Shown here in pieces: positions 55,475 to 63,710 of a DNA stretch of 64,000 nucleotides. Under the pieces are notes generated by a model that was not told the origin of the DNA, did not search any database, and was given only the letters and a program-made list of their open reading frames with translations. Each line of letters begins with the position of its first letter. Within the stretch, counting starts at the first letter, position 1. The translations under genes were made by a program, and so were the position numbers. The DNA is from an uncultured Muribaculaceae bacterium (GTDB lineage Bacteria > Bacteroidota > Bacteroidia > Bacteroidales > Muribaculaceae). The DNA is taken from contig CANQWS010000003.1 of assembly GCA_947627615.1 (NCBI GenBank), forward strand, positions 1-64,000, in the 5' to 3' direction.

Positions 55475-57505
55475 TCAGACTCCGAGATATTGCTTAACGC
55501 GCTGCAGTACAGCCTCGGGCGTGAATCCGAATTTCTGGTCGAGAACTTTGTAGGGCGCCGATGCACCGAAATGGTCGAGGCCGAACACGCAACCCTGCGA
55601 GCCGATGATGCTGTGGAGGGTGGACGGGAGTCCGGCGGTGAGGCCGAACGTGGGCATTTCGGGGGGAATCACGCTGTAACGGTAGGCCTTGTCCTGGTCG
55701 AGGAACAGGCCGATGGAAGGCACGGAAACCACGCGGGCCTTGATGCCTTCGGCTTCAAGCAGGGCGGCAACCTCGCAGAGCAGAGCCACTTCGGAGCCAT
55801 TGCCCACGAGGGTTATCTGCGAGCCGGCCGAGTCGAGGACCACGTAGCCGCCATGTTCGGCACCGAGGGCTTCCTGATAGCGGTCGCCGAGGGTGGAGGG
55901 CAGGTCGGGCACGTCCTGACGGGTGAAGATGAGGCCGGTGGGCGTCTGGTTGTTCTCCATGGCCATTTTCCAGCACACGGTGGCTTCGGCGGCGTCGGCC
56001 GGACGGAGCACGAGCATGGAGCGGCGTCCGGAGGCGTTGTGGAGCTCTTCGAGAAGCCGGATCTGGGCTTCCTGTTCCACGGGCTGGTGGGTGGGGCCGT
56101 CCTCGCCGACGCGGAAGGCGTCGTGGGTCCATACGTATTTCACCGGGAGCTGCTGGAGCGCCGCCATTCTGATGGCGGGTTTCATGTAGTCGGAGAACAC
56201 GAAGAATGTGCCGCAGGCGGCATACATTCCGCCATGTAGCACTATGCCGTTCATGATTGAGGCCATGGTGAGCTCGGCCACTCCGGCGTGGAGGAATGCG
56301 CCCGTGAAATCACCGTGGGTGAATGCGTGGGTGTGGGCCATGAAGGCCTCGGTCTTGTCGGAGTTGGCGAGGTCGGCGCTGGAAACAATCATGTTGCCGA
56401 CCTTTTCGGAGAGCACTTTCAGCACGTCGGCCGAGGCAGTGCGGGTTGCGCAGTCGGCTTTGTGCACAATGGCGCTGTAATCGATTTCGGGGAGCCGTCC
56501 TTCGAGGTATCCGCGAAGCTGTTCGGCTTTTTCGGGGTTCGCTGCCTCCCATTCGGCATGGGCTTTGCGGCGTTCGGCCACGAGAGCGCACAGACGCTGG
56601 CGGCGTTCCTCGTAGAGTGCTTTCACCTCGGGTCGGATGACCCAGAGATTGTCGGGGTCGGCGCCGAGGTTGCGCACGGTGGCGGGGAAATCGGCACCGC
56701 TCTTGCTGAGGGGCTGTCCGTGGGTGGAGCACTGGCCCTCGAAGTTGGAGCCGTCGGCTTTCACTGTGCCGCGTCCCATGATGGTGTGGCCGATGATTAT
56801 AGTGGGACGCGATTTCTCGTCAATGGCCTTCTGCAGCGCATCGGCGCAGGCCTGCGGGTCGCATCCGTCGATTTCTATGGTGTTCCAGTTCCATGCGCGG
56901 TATTTGGCGGCGATGTCCTCGGTGTCGACCTCGTCGACCATCGTTGAGAGCTGCACGTCATTGGCGTCATAGAACATTATAAGGTTGCTCAGACCGAGAT
57001 ATCCGGCAATGCGTCCGGCACCCTGGGAGATTTCTTCCTGGATGCCTCCGTCGGAGATGAAAGCGTAGGTCTTGTGGGCTACGGTCTCGCCGAAACGTGC
57101 GGCGAAGAAGCGCTCGGCAATAGCGGCGCCGACGGCCATGGTGTGTCCCTGGCCGAGGGGTCCGGATGAATTCTCCACCCCGTGCATCGGGTCGAGTTCG
57201 GGATGCCCCGGGGTTATGCTGCCCCACTGCCGGAACTGCTGCAGCTCTTCCATGGTGTAGAAACCGCAGAGGGCGAGGACCGAATAGAGCATCGGCGACA
57301 TGTGTCCGGGGTCGAGGAACATGCGGTCGCGCCAAGGCCAGGTGGGGTCATCGGGGTCAGTGACTAAGAACTGAGAATAGAGCACGTTGATAAAATCGGC
57401 ACCTCCCATAGCGCCTCCGGGGTGACCGGATTTAGCTTTTTCCACCATGGCGGCGGAAAGGACGCGAATGTTGTCGGCAGCCGAATTCAGGGTCTTGATA
57501 TCCAT
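55475..57505 (-). CDS. tkt: Transketolase
   Basis: Thiamine-diphosphate enzyme moving two-carbon units between sugar phosphates in the pentose phosphate pathway. 676 residues; EKAKSGHPGGAMGGAD, GPLGQGHTMAVGAA and the TPP site ISDGGIQEEISQGAG lie in the N-terminal domain, EDGPTHQPVEQ in the pyrimidine domain and a C-terminal domain of normal length. The TPP site has Ser-Asp-Gly-Gly where many enzymes have Gly-Asp-Gly. The ATG at 57505 is chosen over one 33 bp upstream. A consensus promoter (57602-57571) and a hairpin in the leader (57540-57561) suggest controlled expression. Confidence 0.95.
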   Translation of the reverse strand: MDIKTLNSAADNIRVLSAAMVEKAKSGHPGGAMGGADFINVLYSQFLVTDPDDPTWPWRDRMFLDPGHMSPMLYSVLALCGFYTMEELQQFRQWGSITPGHPELDPMHGVENSSGPLGQGHTMAVGAAIAERFFAARFGETVAHKTYAFISDGGIQEEISQGAGRIAGYLGLSNLIMFYDANDVQLSTMVDEVDTEDIAAKYRAWNWNTIEIDGCDPQACADALQKAIDEKSRPTIIIGHTIMGRGTVKADGSNFEGQCSTHGQPLSKSGADFPATVRNLGADPDNLWVIRPEVKALYEERRQRLCALVAERRKAHAEWEAANPEKAEQLRGYLEGRLPEIDYSAIVHKADCATRTASADVLKVLSEKVGNMIVSSADLANSDKTEAFMAHTHAFTHGDFTGAFLHAGVAELTMASIMNGIVLHGGMYAACGTFFVFSDYMKPAIRMAALQQLPVKYVWTHDAFRVGEDGPTHQPVEQEAQIRLLEELHNASGRRSMLVLRPADAAEATVCWKMAMENNQTPTGLIFTRQDVPDLPSTLGDRYQEALGAEHGGYVVLDSAGSQITLVGNGSEVALLCEVAALLEAEGIKARVVSVPSIGLFLDQDKAYRYSVIPPEMPTFGLTAGLPSTLHSIIGSQGCVFGLDHFGASAPYKVLDQKFGFTPEAVLQRVKQYLGV

Positions 57506-57539
57506 ATTGTTAATGAGTGGTTTTGTAATCTGGCTCATT

Positions 57540-57561
57540 AGTAAGTGCGGTCGCACTTACT
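57540..57561 (-). promoter_or_regulatory. Hairpin/inverted repeat in the transketolase leader
   Basis: AGTAAGTGCG-GT-CGCACTTACT: a perfect 10-bp inverted repeat with 2-bp centre, about 10 bp downstream of the -7 box and therefore at or near the transcript 5' end. Could be an operator or a 5' stabilising hairpin. Confidence 0.6.
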
Positions 57562-57570
57562 ATTTCACTG

Positions 57571-57602
57571 CAAATTTAATCACTTGGCTCCAATCTCGCA
57601 AA
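57571..57602 (-). promoter_or_regulatory. Promoter of transketolase
   Basis: Minus-strand TTTG (57602-57599), 20-bp spacer, TAAATTTG (57578-57571). Both elements and spacing are ideal. Confidence 0.82.
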
Positions 57603-57631
57603 TTTTAGCCCTCCAATCCGGCCAATGGCGG

Positions 57632-57664
57632 GCAACCAACCGGGGGGCGCAACCAACCGGGGGG
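57632..57664. repeat. Two 16-bp direct repeats
   Basis: GCAACCAACCGGGGGG occurs at 57632-57647 and again at 57649-57664 with one base between, upstream of the barrel protein gene. Confidence 0.8.
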
Positions 57665-57710
57665 TCCGTGTGTTAGAATGACATACTGTAACTTAAATGC
57701 AACAGAAGCA

Positions 57711-58244
57711 ATGAAACGTGTGATATTTCTGATGGTGGCCATGACGGCCGTGTGGTCCGCGGCCACAGCCCGCGACACGGAGGTTAGCGTCAGCTACGGA
57801 GCGGCGCCGGCCATGACGCAGATATCCGATTACCGTGACCACTGGCACGGGATGGACAACTGCTGGGGAGCGGTCAATTTCACTATTGACCACCGCTTTG
57901 CCCCGAATCTGTGGATAGGTCTGAACTACACCCTGTCGACGGCCGATTCCGATGCGGCCTCTGACGGACGCTACGGGTCGGTGACGTGGCACGGTCTGCT
58001 CGCCAACGTGCGCTACGAGTGGCTCAGCCGTCCGGGATGGCGGTTGTACAGCCACGTGGGTGTGGGCGCTCTGGTGCAGTATTATTCGCCGTCGTGGCGC
58101 GACAGCTACAACCGCACCTTGGTCGGATTTCAGGTGTCGCCCATAGGCATAGAGGCCGACCTGGGCAAGCACGTGGGTGTGTTCGCCGAGCTGGGCTACG
58201 GAGTCCAGGGCATAGGCAAAGCCGGCATCCGCGTCGGCTTCTGA
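57711..58244 (+). CDS. Small outer-membrane beta-barrel protein
   Basis: A 177-residue protein with a signal peptide (about 1-20, ending ATARD). The mature part alternates aromatic strands and turns (WIGLNYTLSTADS, GLLANVRYEWLSR, LYSHVGVGALVQYY, VGVFAELGYGVQG) and ends with Phe (IRVGF), the usual C-terminal residue for barrel insertion. Length fits an eight-strand barrel of the OmpW/OmpX-like porin family. Unknown role. No clear promoter; two direct repeats lie upstream. Confidence 0.7.
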   Translation: MKRVIFLMVAMTAVWSAATARDTEVSVSYGAAPAMTQISDYRDHWHGMDNCWGAVNFTIDHRFAPNLWIGLNYTLSTADSDAASDGRYGSVTWHGLLANVRYEWLSRPGWRLYSHVGVGALVQYYSPSWRDSYNRTLVGFQVSPIGIEADLGKHVGVFAELGYGVQGIGKAGIRVGF

Positions 58245-58384
58245 CCGGCAGGTGGTGGCTAATAAATCATATAAATGAGTCCGTTCTCGGGAATCAGCTC
58301 CCTGTCAGTGACATCTTTCAGGTCCGAATCAGGGGGAAATGGAGGATTAATTGGCTATGGAGGGATAATTTGGGAGTGAAAAGT

Positions 58385-58415
58385 TTTGCGATGTGGAAAA
58401 CAATGCTTAATTTTG
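58385..58415 (+). promoter_or_regulatory. Promoter of rpsU
   Basis: TTTG (58385-58388), 19-bp spacer, TAATTTTG (58408-58415), 55 bp before the rpsU ATG. Confidence 0.82.
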
Positions 58416-58470
58416 CCCCGCAAAAAGCAAGTTGACAATAAATAACATCAAAATAACTAAACACTCAACA

Positions 58471-58662
58471 ATGATCATCGTACAAGTAAAAGAAGGCGAG
58501 AACATCGAGCGCGCACTGAAAAAATTCAAGCGCAAATATGAAAAAACCGGTATTGTAAAAGAACTTCGCAGCCGTCAGGCTTTCCAGAAACCTTCAGTGG
58601 TAAACCGCAAGAAGATGATGAAAGCCGTTTACGTTCAGAAGCTCCGCGCAGTAGAGGAATAA
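58471..58662 (+). CDS. rpsU: 30S ribosomal protein S21
   Basis: A 63-residue basic ribosomal protein with the S21 family form: MIIVQVKEGENIERALKKFKRKYEKTG in pieces, a central LRSRQAFQKPS, and a C-terminal KKMMKAVYVQKLR. In Bacteroidetes S21 binds near the 3' end of 16S rRNA and bears on start-codon selection where Shine-Dalgarno use is low. It stands alone behind a consensus promoter and is followed by a hairpin. The ATG at 58471 gives the normal length. Confidence 0.95.
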   Translation: MIIVQVKEGENIERALKKFKRKYEKTGIVKELRSRQAFQKPSVVNRKKMMKAVYVQKLRAVEE

Positions 58663-58713
58663 ACCTCGATATTCAGACGAGCCACTTTTTTACGGCCCGA
58701 TATAAAAGGATTT

Positions 58714-58767
58714 AAGAGAATCCCTTGCAAATGGTCTGATGGATGGACTGAAGCTAAGGATTCTCTT
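58714..58767 (+). terminator. Hairpin downstream of rpsU
   Basis: AAGAGAATCC (58714-58723) and GGATTCTCTT (58758-58767) form a perfect 10-bp stem with a 34-nt loop, 51 bp past the stop. A T-rich patch (CTTTTTTA, 58684-58691) precedes it. Probable terminator, though the loop is long. Confidence 0.5.
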
Positions 58768-58868
58768 TCGTTATGTCCGTACGCGAGCGAGGGGAGAGGG
58801 ATTTATATGGCTGCGGAGGCTTTAATTCCGGAGTCGGTAAGGGGAAGTTAATCAGGTTGGGGTCCGGG

Positions 58869-59477
58869 CTAATTTTTCTTGAGATCGAAGAACAGGAATC
58901 GCGTGTCGAGCGGTTCTTCGTCGGTCAACCCAAGATATTCACGTTCTTCCCGCTCGGTTCTGTAGAGGGGTTTAAACCCGTTTTTCTCATAGAAGTAAAG
59001 CGTGTGAGGATTATTGTATGCATCAACAACAATAAATCGACAGCCTGTTTTGTTTTCTTTTGAACGGAACCAGCCTTTAATGAAGTCCAGAATCTGGCTT
59101 CCGACGTTGTAGCCCAATCCTCTGTATTCATACGAAACACCTAACCTACCAATCAAAACCGCTGGGTAGTTCATGCCTCTTTTGGCATTTGCAACACTAC
59201 GCTGCAAGCGGTTGCGTGCCGAGCCCGCTATGAAACGGGCTTTGACACTGTCGTTGGCAAGTGTAATCAAACCCAATATCTGTGTTGGTTCAGAAGCATT
59301 TATCCATGCGTAGGTCTTTCCGAGCAGTTCGGACTCGTATAGAAAAGCATCCTTTGAAAAGAATTCGTCAAGATCGCGGTCCCTACAGCAGAACGGATTA
59401 CAGTAGGCCGCAACATTGGCAGTGTAGGGACACATTACTGCCTTTTGTTCGAGGTTGAATCCGTTGTCCGGCACCAT
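58869..59477 (-). CDS. GNAT-family acetyltransferase, likely TacT-like toxin
   Basis: A 202-residue GNAT protein. The acetyl-CoA loop is YRGLGYNVGSQIL (near 125-137), and YNNPHTLYFYEKNGF closes the fold. The N-terminal CNPFCCRDRDLDEFFSKDAF is typical of the Bacteroidales GNAT proteins that follow a small upstream partner gene. Stop of that partner and this ATG share one base (TAATG), as in toxin-antitoxin pairs where the GNAT acetylates charged tRNA. Toxin activity is inferred from context. AT-richer than its neighbours. Confidence 0.7.
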   Translation of the reverse strand: MVPDNGFNLEQKAVMCPYTANVAAYCNPFCCRDRDLDEFFSKDAFLYESELLGKTYAWINASEPTQILGLITLANDSVKARFIAGSARNRLQRSVANAKRGMNYPAVLIGRLGVSYEYRGLGYNVGSQILDFIKGWFRSKENKTGCRFIVVDAYNNPHTLYFYEKNGFKPLYRTEREEREYLGLTDEEPLDTRFLFFDLKKN

Positions 59478-59659
59478 TAGCCTTTGTTTTTTGGAGGGAA
59501 AACAAATTCCCTTGATTTTTTTAAAAATTCCGCAATCTGAGCTTCACGCTCAGCCGAAAGACGGGGCGTAGGCAACTTGCTGTTACGCTCGGCTTCCTCA
59601 ACGAATTTTCTTGCGGACTCACCTGTCAACACAGGTGACGAATTGATTGTCATTGCCAT
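59477..59659 (-). CDS. Small partner of the GNAT protein, candidate antitoxin
   Basis: A 60-residue acidic/basic helical protein: MAMTINSSPVLTGESARKF, then VEEAERNSKLPTPRLSAE and a C-terminal FLKKSREFVFPP. The segment SPVLTGESARKF resembles the start of several small antitoxin-like proteins that precede GNAT genes in gut anaerobes; it is not a clear ribbon-helix-helix. The ATG at 59659 or the second at 59653 starts it. Its stop overlaps the GNAT start by one base. A -7 box (TATTTTTG) is 18 bp upstream, giving a very short leader. Confidence 0.62.
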   Translation of the reverse strand: MAMTINSSPVLTGESARKFVEEAERNSKLPTPRLSAEREAQIAEFLKKSREFVFPPKNKG

Positions 59660-59677
59660 AGTTGTTATTTTTGAGTA

Positions 59678-59685
59678 CAAAAATA
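59678..59685 (-). promoter_or_regulatory. -7 element of the GNAT pair
   Basis: Minus-strand TATTTTTG in an AT-rich stretch, 18 bp before the ATG at 59659; a CTTG lies 20 bp further up as a weak -33. Confidence 0.5.
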
Positions 59686-59780
59686 TTAATTTAGAACAAT
59701 CCAAACAAGAAACAAATGGCTAAACTAATGAAAGTAAAACATAAATAAGGCGTTTTCGAGAAAACTTTACAGCATTAACC

Positions 59781-59838
59781 GGCAGCGGCGGGCCAGAAGG
59801 TCCGCCGCTGCGTGTAGGTGGTGCCCCGCCGCTGCGTG
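59781..59838. repeat. GC-rich inverted and direct repeats after the CoA-transferase gene
   Basis: GCAGCGGCGG (59782-59791) is the complement of CCGCCGCTGC at both 59802-59811 and 59826-59835, and the latter two share CCGCCGCTGCGTG as a direct repeat. Either copy can pair with the first arm, giving two alternative hairpins 34 bp or more past the stop at 59872. Probably a terminator. Confidence 0.6.
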
Positions 59839-59871
59839 CGGGTGGGGCCAGTTGTGTGGATGGGTAGAGGG

Positions 59872-61368
59872 TCAGAAGCCGTAGCGTGACCAGTCGACGT
59901 TGCGCATGTCGCCGGTAGCCTTGAAGGCGGTGTGGAATGCGAGTGCGGCTTCGAGTGAGTGGGGGATGTTGCCTGTCTTTCCGAAGTGGAGGTATTCCTG
60001 CAGGAGCGGGCGGTAGTCGGGGTGTGCGCAGTTGGCGATGATGGATTCGGCGCGCTGCACGGCGTCGAGACCGCGGAGGTCGGCTATGCCCTGGTCGGTG
60101 ATGAGGATGTCAACGGAGTGCTCGGTGTGGTCAATGTGGGAGCACATGGGCACGATGTTGCTTATGGCGCCGCCTTTGGTCACTGAGGGGCAGGAGAAGA
60201 TGGATATGTAGCCGTTGCGTGTGAAGTCGCCTGAGCCGCCGATGCCGTTCATCATGCGTGTGCCGAGAACGTGGGTGGAGTTGATGCATCCGAAGATGTC
60301 GGCCTCAAGGGCGGTGTTCATGGCGATTACGCCGAGACGGCGGATGACTTCGGGGCAGTTGGAGATTTCGGCGGGACGGAGCACGAGTTTTGAACGGAAG
60401 AAGTCAAGGTTGTGCACGATTTCGTCCTCGGTCTTGTCAGAGACGGTGAGGGCGCATGTGGAGCCGAATTTGCAGCGGCCCATTTTCATGAGTTCGATCA
60501 CGGCGTCCTGGATGACCTCGGTGTACATCTCGAAGGCGGGGATTTCCTTTGCGGCGGCCAGTCCGTAGAGCACGGCGTTGGCCACGTTGCCCACACCTGA
60601 CTGGAGGGGGAGGAAGGTGGAGGGTATGCGTCCGGCTTTCATCTCGCCGATGAGGAAGCTGCAGACGTTGGCACCGATCTGGAGGGTGTTGTCGTCAAGT
60701 TCGGTGAAGCCTTTGATGCCGTCATAGTGGTTGCTGCGGACCACGCCCACGATTTTGGCGGGGTCAATCTTCACCACGGGGCAACCGATGCGGTCGCTGG
60801 GCTTGAAGATGGGTATCTCGCGGCGGTTGGGGGGATCAAGGGGCATGTAGACGTCATGCAGGCCGTAGAGTTCCTTGGGGAGCTTTTCGTTGAGCTCGAG
60901 AATCACGCGCTTTGCGTTGGCCACGTAGGTGGGAACGTTTCCCACGCCTGTACCGAGGACCACTTCGCCGTTGTCGAAGACTTCTGCCACTTCGAGTATG
61001 GCCCAGTCAAGCTTGCCGTAGAAACCGTAACGGAATTTCTGAGCGAGTTCCGACAGGTGAAGGTCGAAATAGTGGGTGTCATGACTGTTGATACGGAGCC
61101 TGAGGTCAGGGGTGTTCTGATAGGGAGCGCGGCGTCCTATAGCATTGGCTTTGGCCAGAGCGCCGTCGGCCCATCTGTTGGTTGAAGCGCCGGTGAAAAT
61201 GTCAACTTTGAAGGGGCGTCCGGCTTCATGCTCCTTGAGAGCTTTTGCCGCGAGGGCTTCGGTGACCACTTTGGGGGAGCCGGCTGCGGTGAAACCCGAC
61301 AGACCGAGAACATCGCCATTGTTTATCATGGCTGCAGCCTCTTTCGGGGTGAGGATTGGGAATGCCAT
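59872..61368 (-). CDS. Acetyl-CoA hydrolase/CoA-transferase family (succinate/acetate/propionate CoA-transferase)
   Basis: A 498-residue cytoplasmic class I CoA-transferase. The catalytic glutamate, which forms the glutamyl-CoA intermediate, is Glu284 in FEMYTEVIQDAV, the motif of AarC/Cat1/ScpC. SGFTAAGSPK at the N-terminus and GVGNVANAVLYGL bind CoA, and GIADLRGLD is near the C-terminus. In propionate-forming Bacteroidales such enzymes exchange CoA between succinate, acetate and propionate; the direction here cannot be told. Single gene; GC-rich hairpins follow. Confidence 0.9.
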   Translation of the reverse strand: MAFPILTPKEAAAMINNGDVLGLSGFTAAGSPKVVTEALAAKALKEHEAGRPFKVDIFTGASTNRWADGALAKANAIGRRAPYQNTPDLRLRINSHDTHYFDLHLSELAQKFRYGFYGKLDWAILEVAEVFDNGEVVLGTGVGNVPTYVANAKRVILELNEKLPKELYGLHDVYMPLDPPNRREIPIFKPSDRIGCPVVKIDPAKIVGVVRSNHYDGIKGFTELDDNTLQIGANVCSFLIGEMKAGRIPSTFLPLQSGVGNVANAVLYGLAAAKEIPAFEMYTEVIQDAVIELMKMGRCKFGSTCALTVSDKTEDEIVHNLDFFRSKLVLRPAEISNCPEVIRRLGVIAMNTALEADIFGCINSTHVLGTRMMNGIGGSGDFTRNGYISIFSCPSVTKGGAISNIVPMCSHIDHTEHSVDILITDQGIADLRGLDAVQRAESIIANCAHPDYRPLLQEYLHFGKTGNIPHSLEAALAFHTAFKATGDMRNVDWSRYGF

Positions 61369-61489
61369 CTCGAAAATCGTTTTGTTAGATAGGTGTTGAA
61401 GTAATCAAATTCAGGTCAGAAGTAAGGAAGGACACGCCGCAGAGCGGCGTATTTTCCACAGGTATTATACGCGAATGGCGTAAAATTTG

Positions 61490-61497
61490 TAATTTTG
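61490..61497 (+). promoter_or_regulatory. -7 element for miaB
   Basis: TAATTTTG (TAnnTTTG) 38 bp before the miaB start codon; no clear -33 TTTG. Confidence 0.45.
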
Positions 61498-61534
61498 TGC
61501 AAAATTAGCTATTTATCTCTCAAAATACAAAATT

Positions 61535-62908
61535 TTGGACTTGAAACAAACCGAACGGGCCGATAAGGAGCCGAAAAGCAAGCGAATCTACATAGAGACC
61601 TACGGGTGTCAGATGAATGTGGCGGACACGGAGGTGGTCATAGCCGTGATGGACATGGCGGGTTACGAACTGACCGAGAATCTGGACGAAGCCGACGCGG
61701 TGCTGCTCAACACGTGCTCGATCCGCGACAATGCGGAGCAGAAAATCATATCGCGGCTGCAGTATCTGAACTCGCTGCGGCGCAAGCGCGGCCGTGACCG
61801 CGGACTGATAATAGGCGTGATAGGCTGCATGGCCGAGCGCGTCAAGGACGACCTGATAGAGAACCGCGGGGTTGACCTTGTGGCCGGCCCTGACAGCTAT
61901 ATGGACCTGCCGCAGCTGTTCGCCTCGGCCGAGATGGGCCACAAGGCCATCAACGTGGAGCTGAGCACCACGGAGACCTACCGCGACGTGATTCCGGTGC
62001 GTCTGCCGGGCAATCTGGTGAGTGGATTCATCTCCATCATGCGCGGATGCAACAATTTCTGCTCCTACTGCATAGTGCCCTACACCCGCGGCCGCGAGCG
62101 CTCGCGCGAGGTTGACTCTATTCTGGCCGAACTGGCCGACCTGCGGGCCAAGGGCTACAAAGAGGTCACGCTGCTGGGCCAGAACGTGAATTCCTACAAC
62201 TACCGCCCCACCGATGGCGAGCCGGTGACATTCGCGGGCCTTCTGGCGAGGGTAGCGGAGGCGGCTCCCGACATGAGGGTGCGGTTCACCACGTCGCATC
62301 CCAAGGACATGACCGACGACATACTGGAGACCATAGCCCGGTATCCCAACATCTGCCATCACATCCATCTGCCGGTGCAGAGCGGCTCCGACGCCGTGCT
62401 CAAGGCCATGAACCGACACTATACGAGGGAGTGGTATCTGGAGCGGGTTGCCGCCATAAAGCGCATAATCCCTGACTGCGGCATCACCACCGACATGTTC
62501 ACCGGTTTCCACGGCGAGACCGAAGAGGACTTCGAGCAGACGCTGAGCCTGATGCGCGAGGTGGGCTTCGACGGGGCGTTCATGTTCAAATATTCGGAGC
62601 GTCCGGGCACACTGGCCGCCCGCATGATGCCCGACAACGTGAGCGAGGAAGTGAAGGTTGATCGCCTGAACCGCATGATAGCGCTCCAGAACGAGCTGTC
62701 GCTCGAATCCCACCGCCGGATGACGGGCAAGGTGGTGGAGGTGCTTGTGGAGGGCGTTGCCAAGCGTTCCAAAGAGCAGATGGTGGGCCGGACGAGCCAG
62801 AATATGACGGTGGTGTTTCCGCGCGGCACATACCGCGTGGGCGATACGGTCAGGGTGCGCGTCACCGGGGCCACATCGGCCACGCTCACGGCCGAGCCGG
62901 CCGAATGA
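61535..62908 (+). CDS. miaB: tRNA-2-methylthio-N6-dimethylallyladenosine synthase MiaB
   Basis: Radical-SAM methylthiotransferase that adds the 2-methylthio group to i6A37 in tRNAs reading UNN codons. 457 residues: UPF0004 domain with ETYGCQMNVAD and LNTCSIRDNAEQK (ligands of the second cluster, third Cys in VIGCMAER), the radical-SAM triad CNNFCSYCIVP, then HIHLPVQSGSD and TDMFTGFHGET, and a C-terminal TRAM domain. The start appears to be TTG at 61535, as no ATG lies before the first domain; a second TTG is two codons on. Ends 13 bp before the HipA-like gene. Confidence 0.94.
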   Translation: MDLKQTERADKEPKSKRIYIETYGCQMNVADTEVVIAVMDMAGYELTENLDEADAVLLNTCSIRDNAEQKIISRLQYLNSLRRKRGRDRGLIIGVIGCMAERVKDDLIENRGVDLVAGPDSYMDLPQLFASAEMGHKAINVELSTTETYRDVIPVRLPGNLVSGFISIMRGCNNFCSYCIVPYTRGRERSREVDSILAELADLRAKGYKEVTLLGQNVNSYNYRPTDGEPVTFAGLLARVAEAAPDMRVRFTTSHPKDMTDDILETIARYPNICHHIHLPVQSGSDAVLKAMNRHYTREWYLERVAAIKRIIPDCGITTDMFTGFHGETEEDFEQTLSLMREVGFDGAFMFKYSERPGTLAARMMPDNVSEEVKVDRLNRMIALQNELSLESHRRMTGKVVEVLVEGVAKRSKEQMVGRTSQNMTVVFPRGTYRVGDTVRVRVTGATSATLTAEPAE

Positions 62909-62921
62909 AAGGGGGAAGAGC

Positions 62922-63710
62922 ATGGACACGCTAAGACATCAGAAACTGACCCGCTACGTGGTGCCTCTGCGCGAAGGCGGCTCTCTGCCGGCCCTTGCGG
63001 AGGCCGATGACGGCTTCAAGTACGTGGTGAAGTTCCGCGGCGCGGGCCACGGTCCCAAGGCGCTGATAGCGGAGCTGATAGGTGGCGAGGTGGCCCGAAT
63101 GATGGGGCTCAACGTGCCGGAGCTTGTGTTTCTGGACGTTGACAGCCGTTTCGGAATCACCGAGGCCGACGAGGAAATCCAGGACCTGCTCAAAGCGAGC
63201 CAGGGCCTGAACATAGGGCTCCACTATCTGTCGGGCGCCCTCACCGTGGACCCCTATACCAGTCCGGTGGACGCCGTGACGGCCTCGCGCACAGTGTGGA
63301 CCGACGCTTTCCTGACCAACGTGGACCGCACGGTCCGTAACACGAACATGCTGCTGTGGCATGGCCGCGAGATATGGCTCATAGACCACGGCGCAGGGCT
63401 GATGTTCCATCATTCGTGGACTGACCCGATGGCATCGGCGCTGTCGCCGTTCGCCTACATAAAGGACCATGCCCTGCTGCACAAAGCTTCGCTGCTGAAG
63501 GAGGCCGACGAGCTGGCCCACAAGGTGATAACGCCGGCGGCGCTGCGCGAAATCACTGACATGATACCTGACGAATGGCTCCGCTGGCCGGGCGCGCCCG
63601 CCCCGGAGGCCGATATGCGCCGGACCTATCATGACTTTTTAGTTAGACGTCTCGAAAATTCAGAAATCTTCTTACGCCAGGCTATCGATGCAAGAAAATC
63701 ACTTATATGA
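62922..63710 (+). CDS. HipA-like kinase domain protein
   Basis: A 262-residue protein of the short HipA-like/PI3K-fold family. LAEADDGFKYVVKFRG supplies the ATP lysine, VDRTVRNTNMLLW the catalytic-loop Asp/Asn and IWLIDHGAGLMF the metal-binding Asp. Unlike HipA it has no N-subdomain 1 and no HipB neighbour. Instead the following gene, overlapping by 23 bp, encodes a DUF3037 protein, a pairing I know from other bacteria. Function unproven; a kinase in a two-gene toxin-like or stress module is a possibility. Confidence 0.82.
   Translation: MDTLRHQKLTRYVVPLREGGSLPALAEADDGFKYVVKFRGAGHGPKALIAELIGGEVARMMGLNVPELVFLDVDSRFGITEADEEIQDLLKASQGLNIGLHYLSGALTVDPYTSPVDAVTASRTVWTDAFLTNVDRTVRNTNMLLWHGREIWLIDHGAGLMFHHSWTDPMASALSPFAYIKDHALLHKASLLKEADELAHKVITPAALREITDMIPDEWLRWPGAPAPEADMRRTYHDFLVRRLENSEIFLRQAIDARKSLI

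Noticed and set aside
61520-62929. A 469-codon minus-strand frame opposite miaB
   Set aside because: Antisense shadow of a strongly conserved gene; His/Arg/Ala-rich with no domain.
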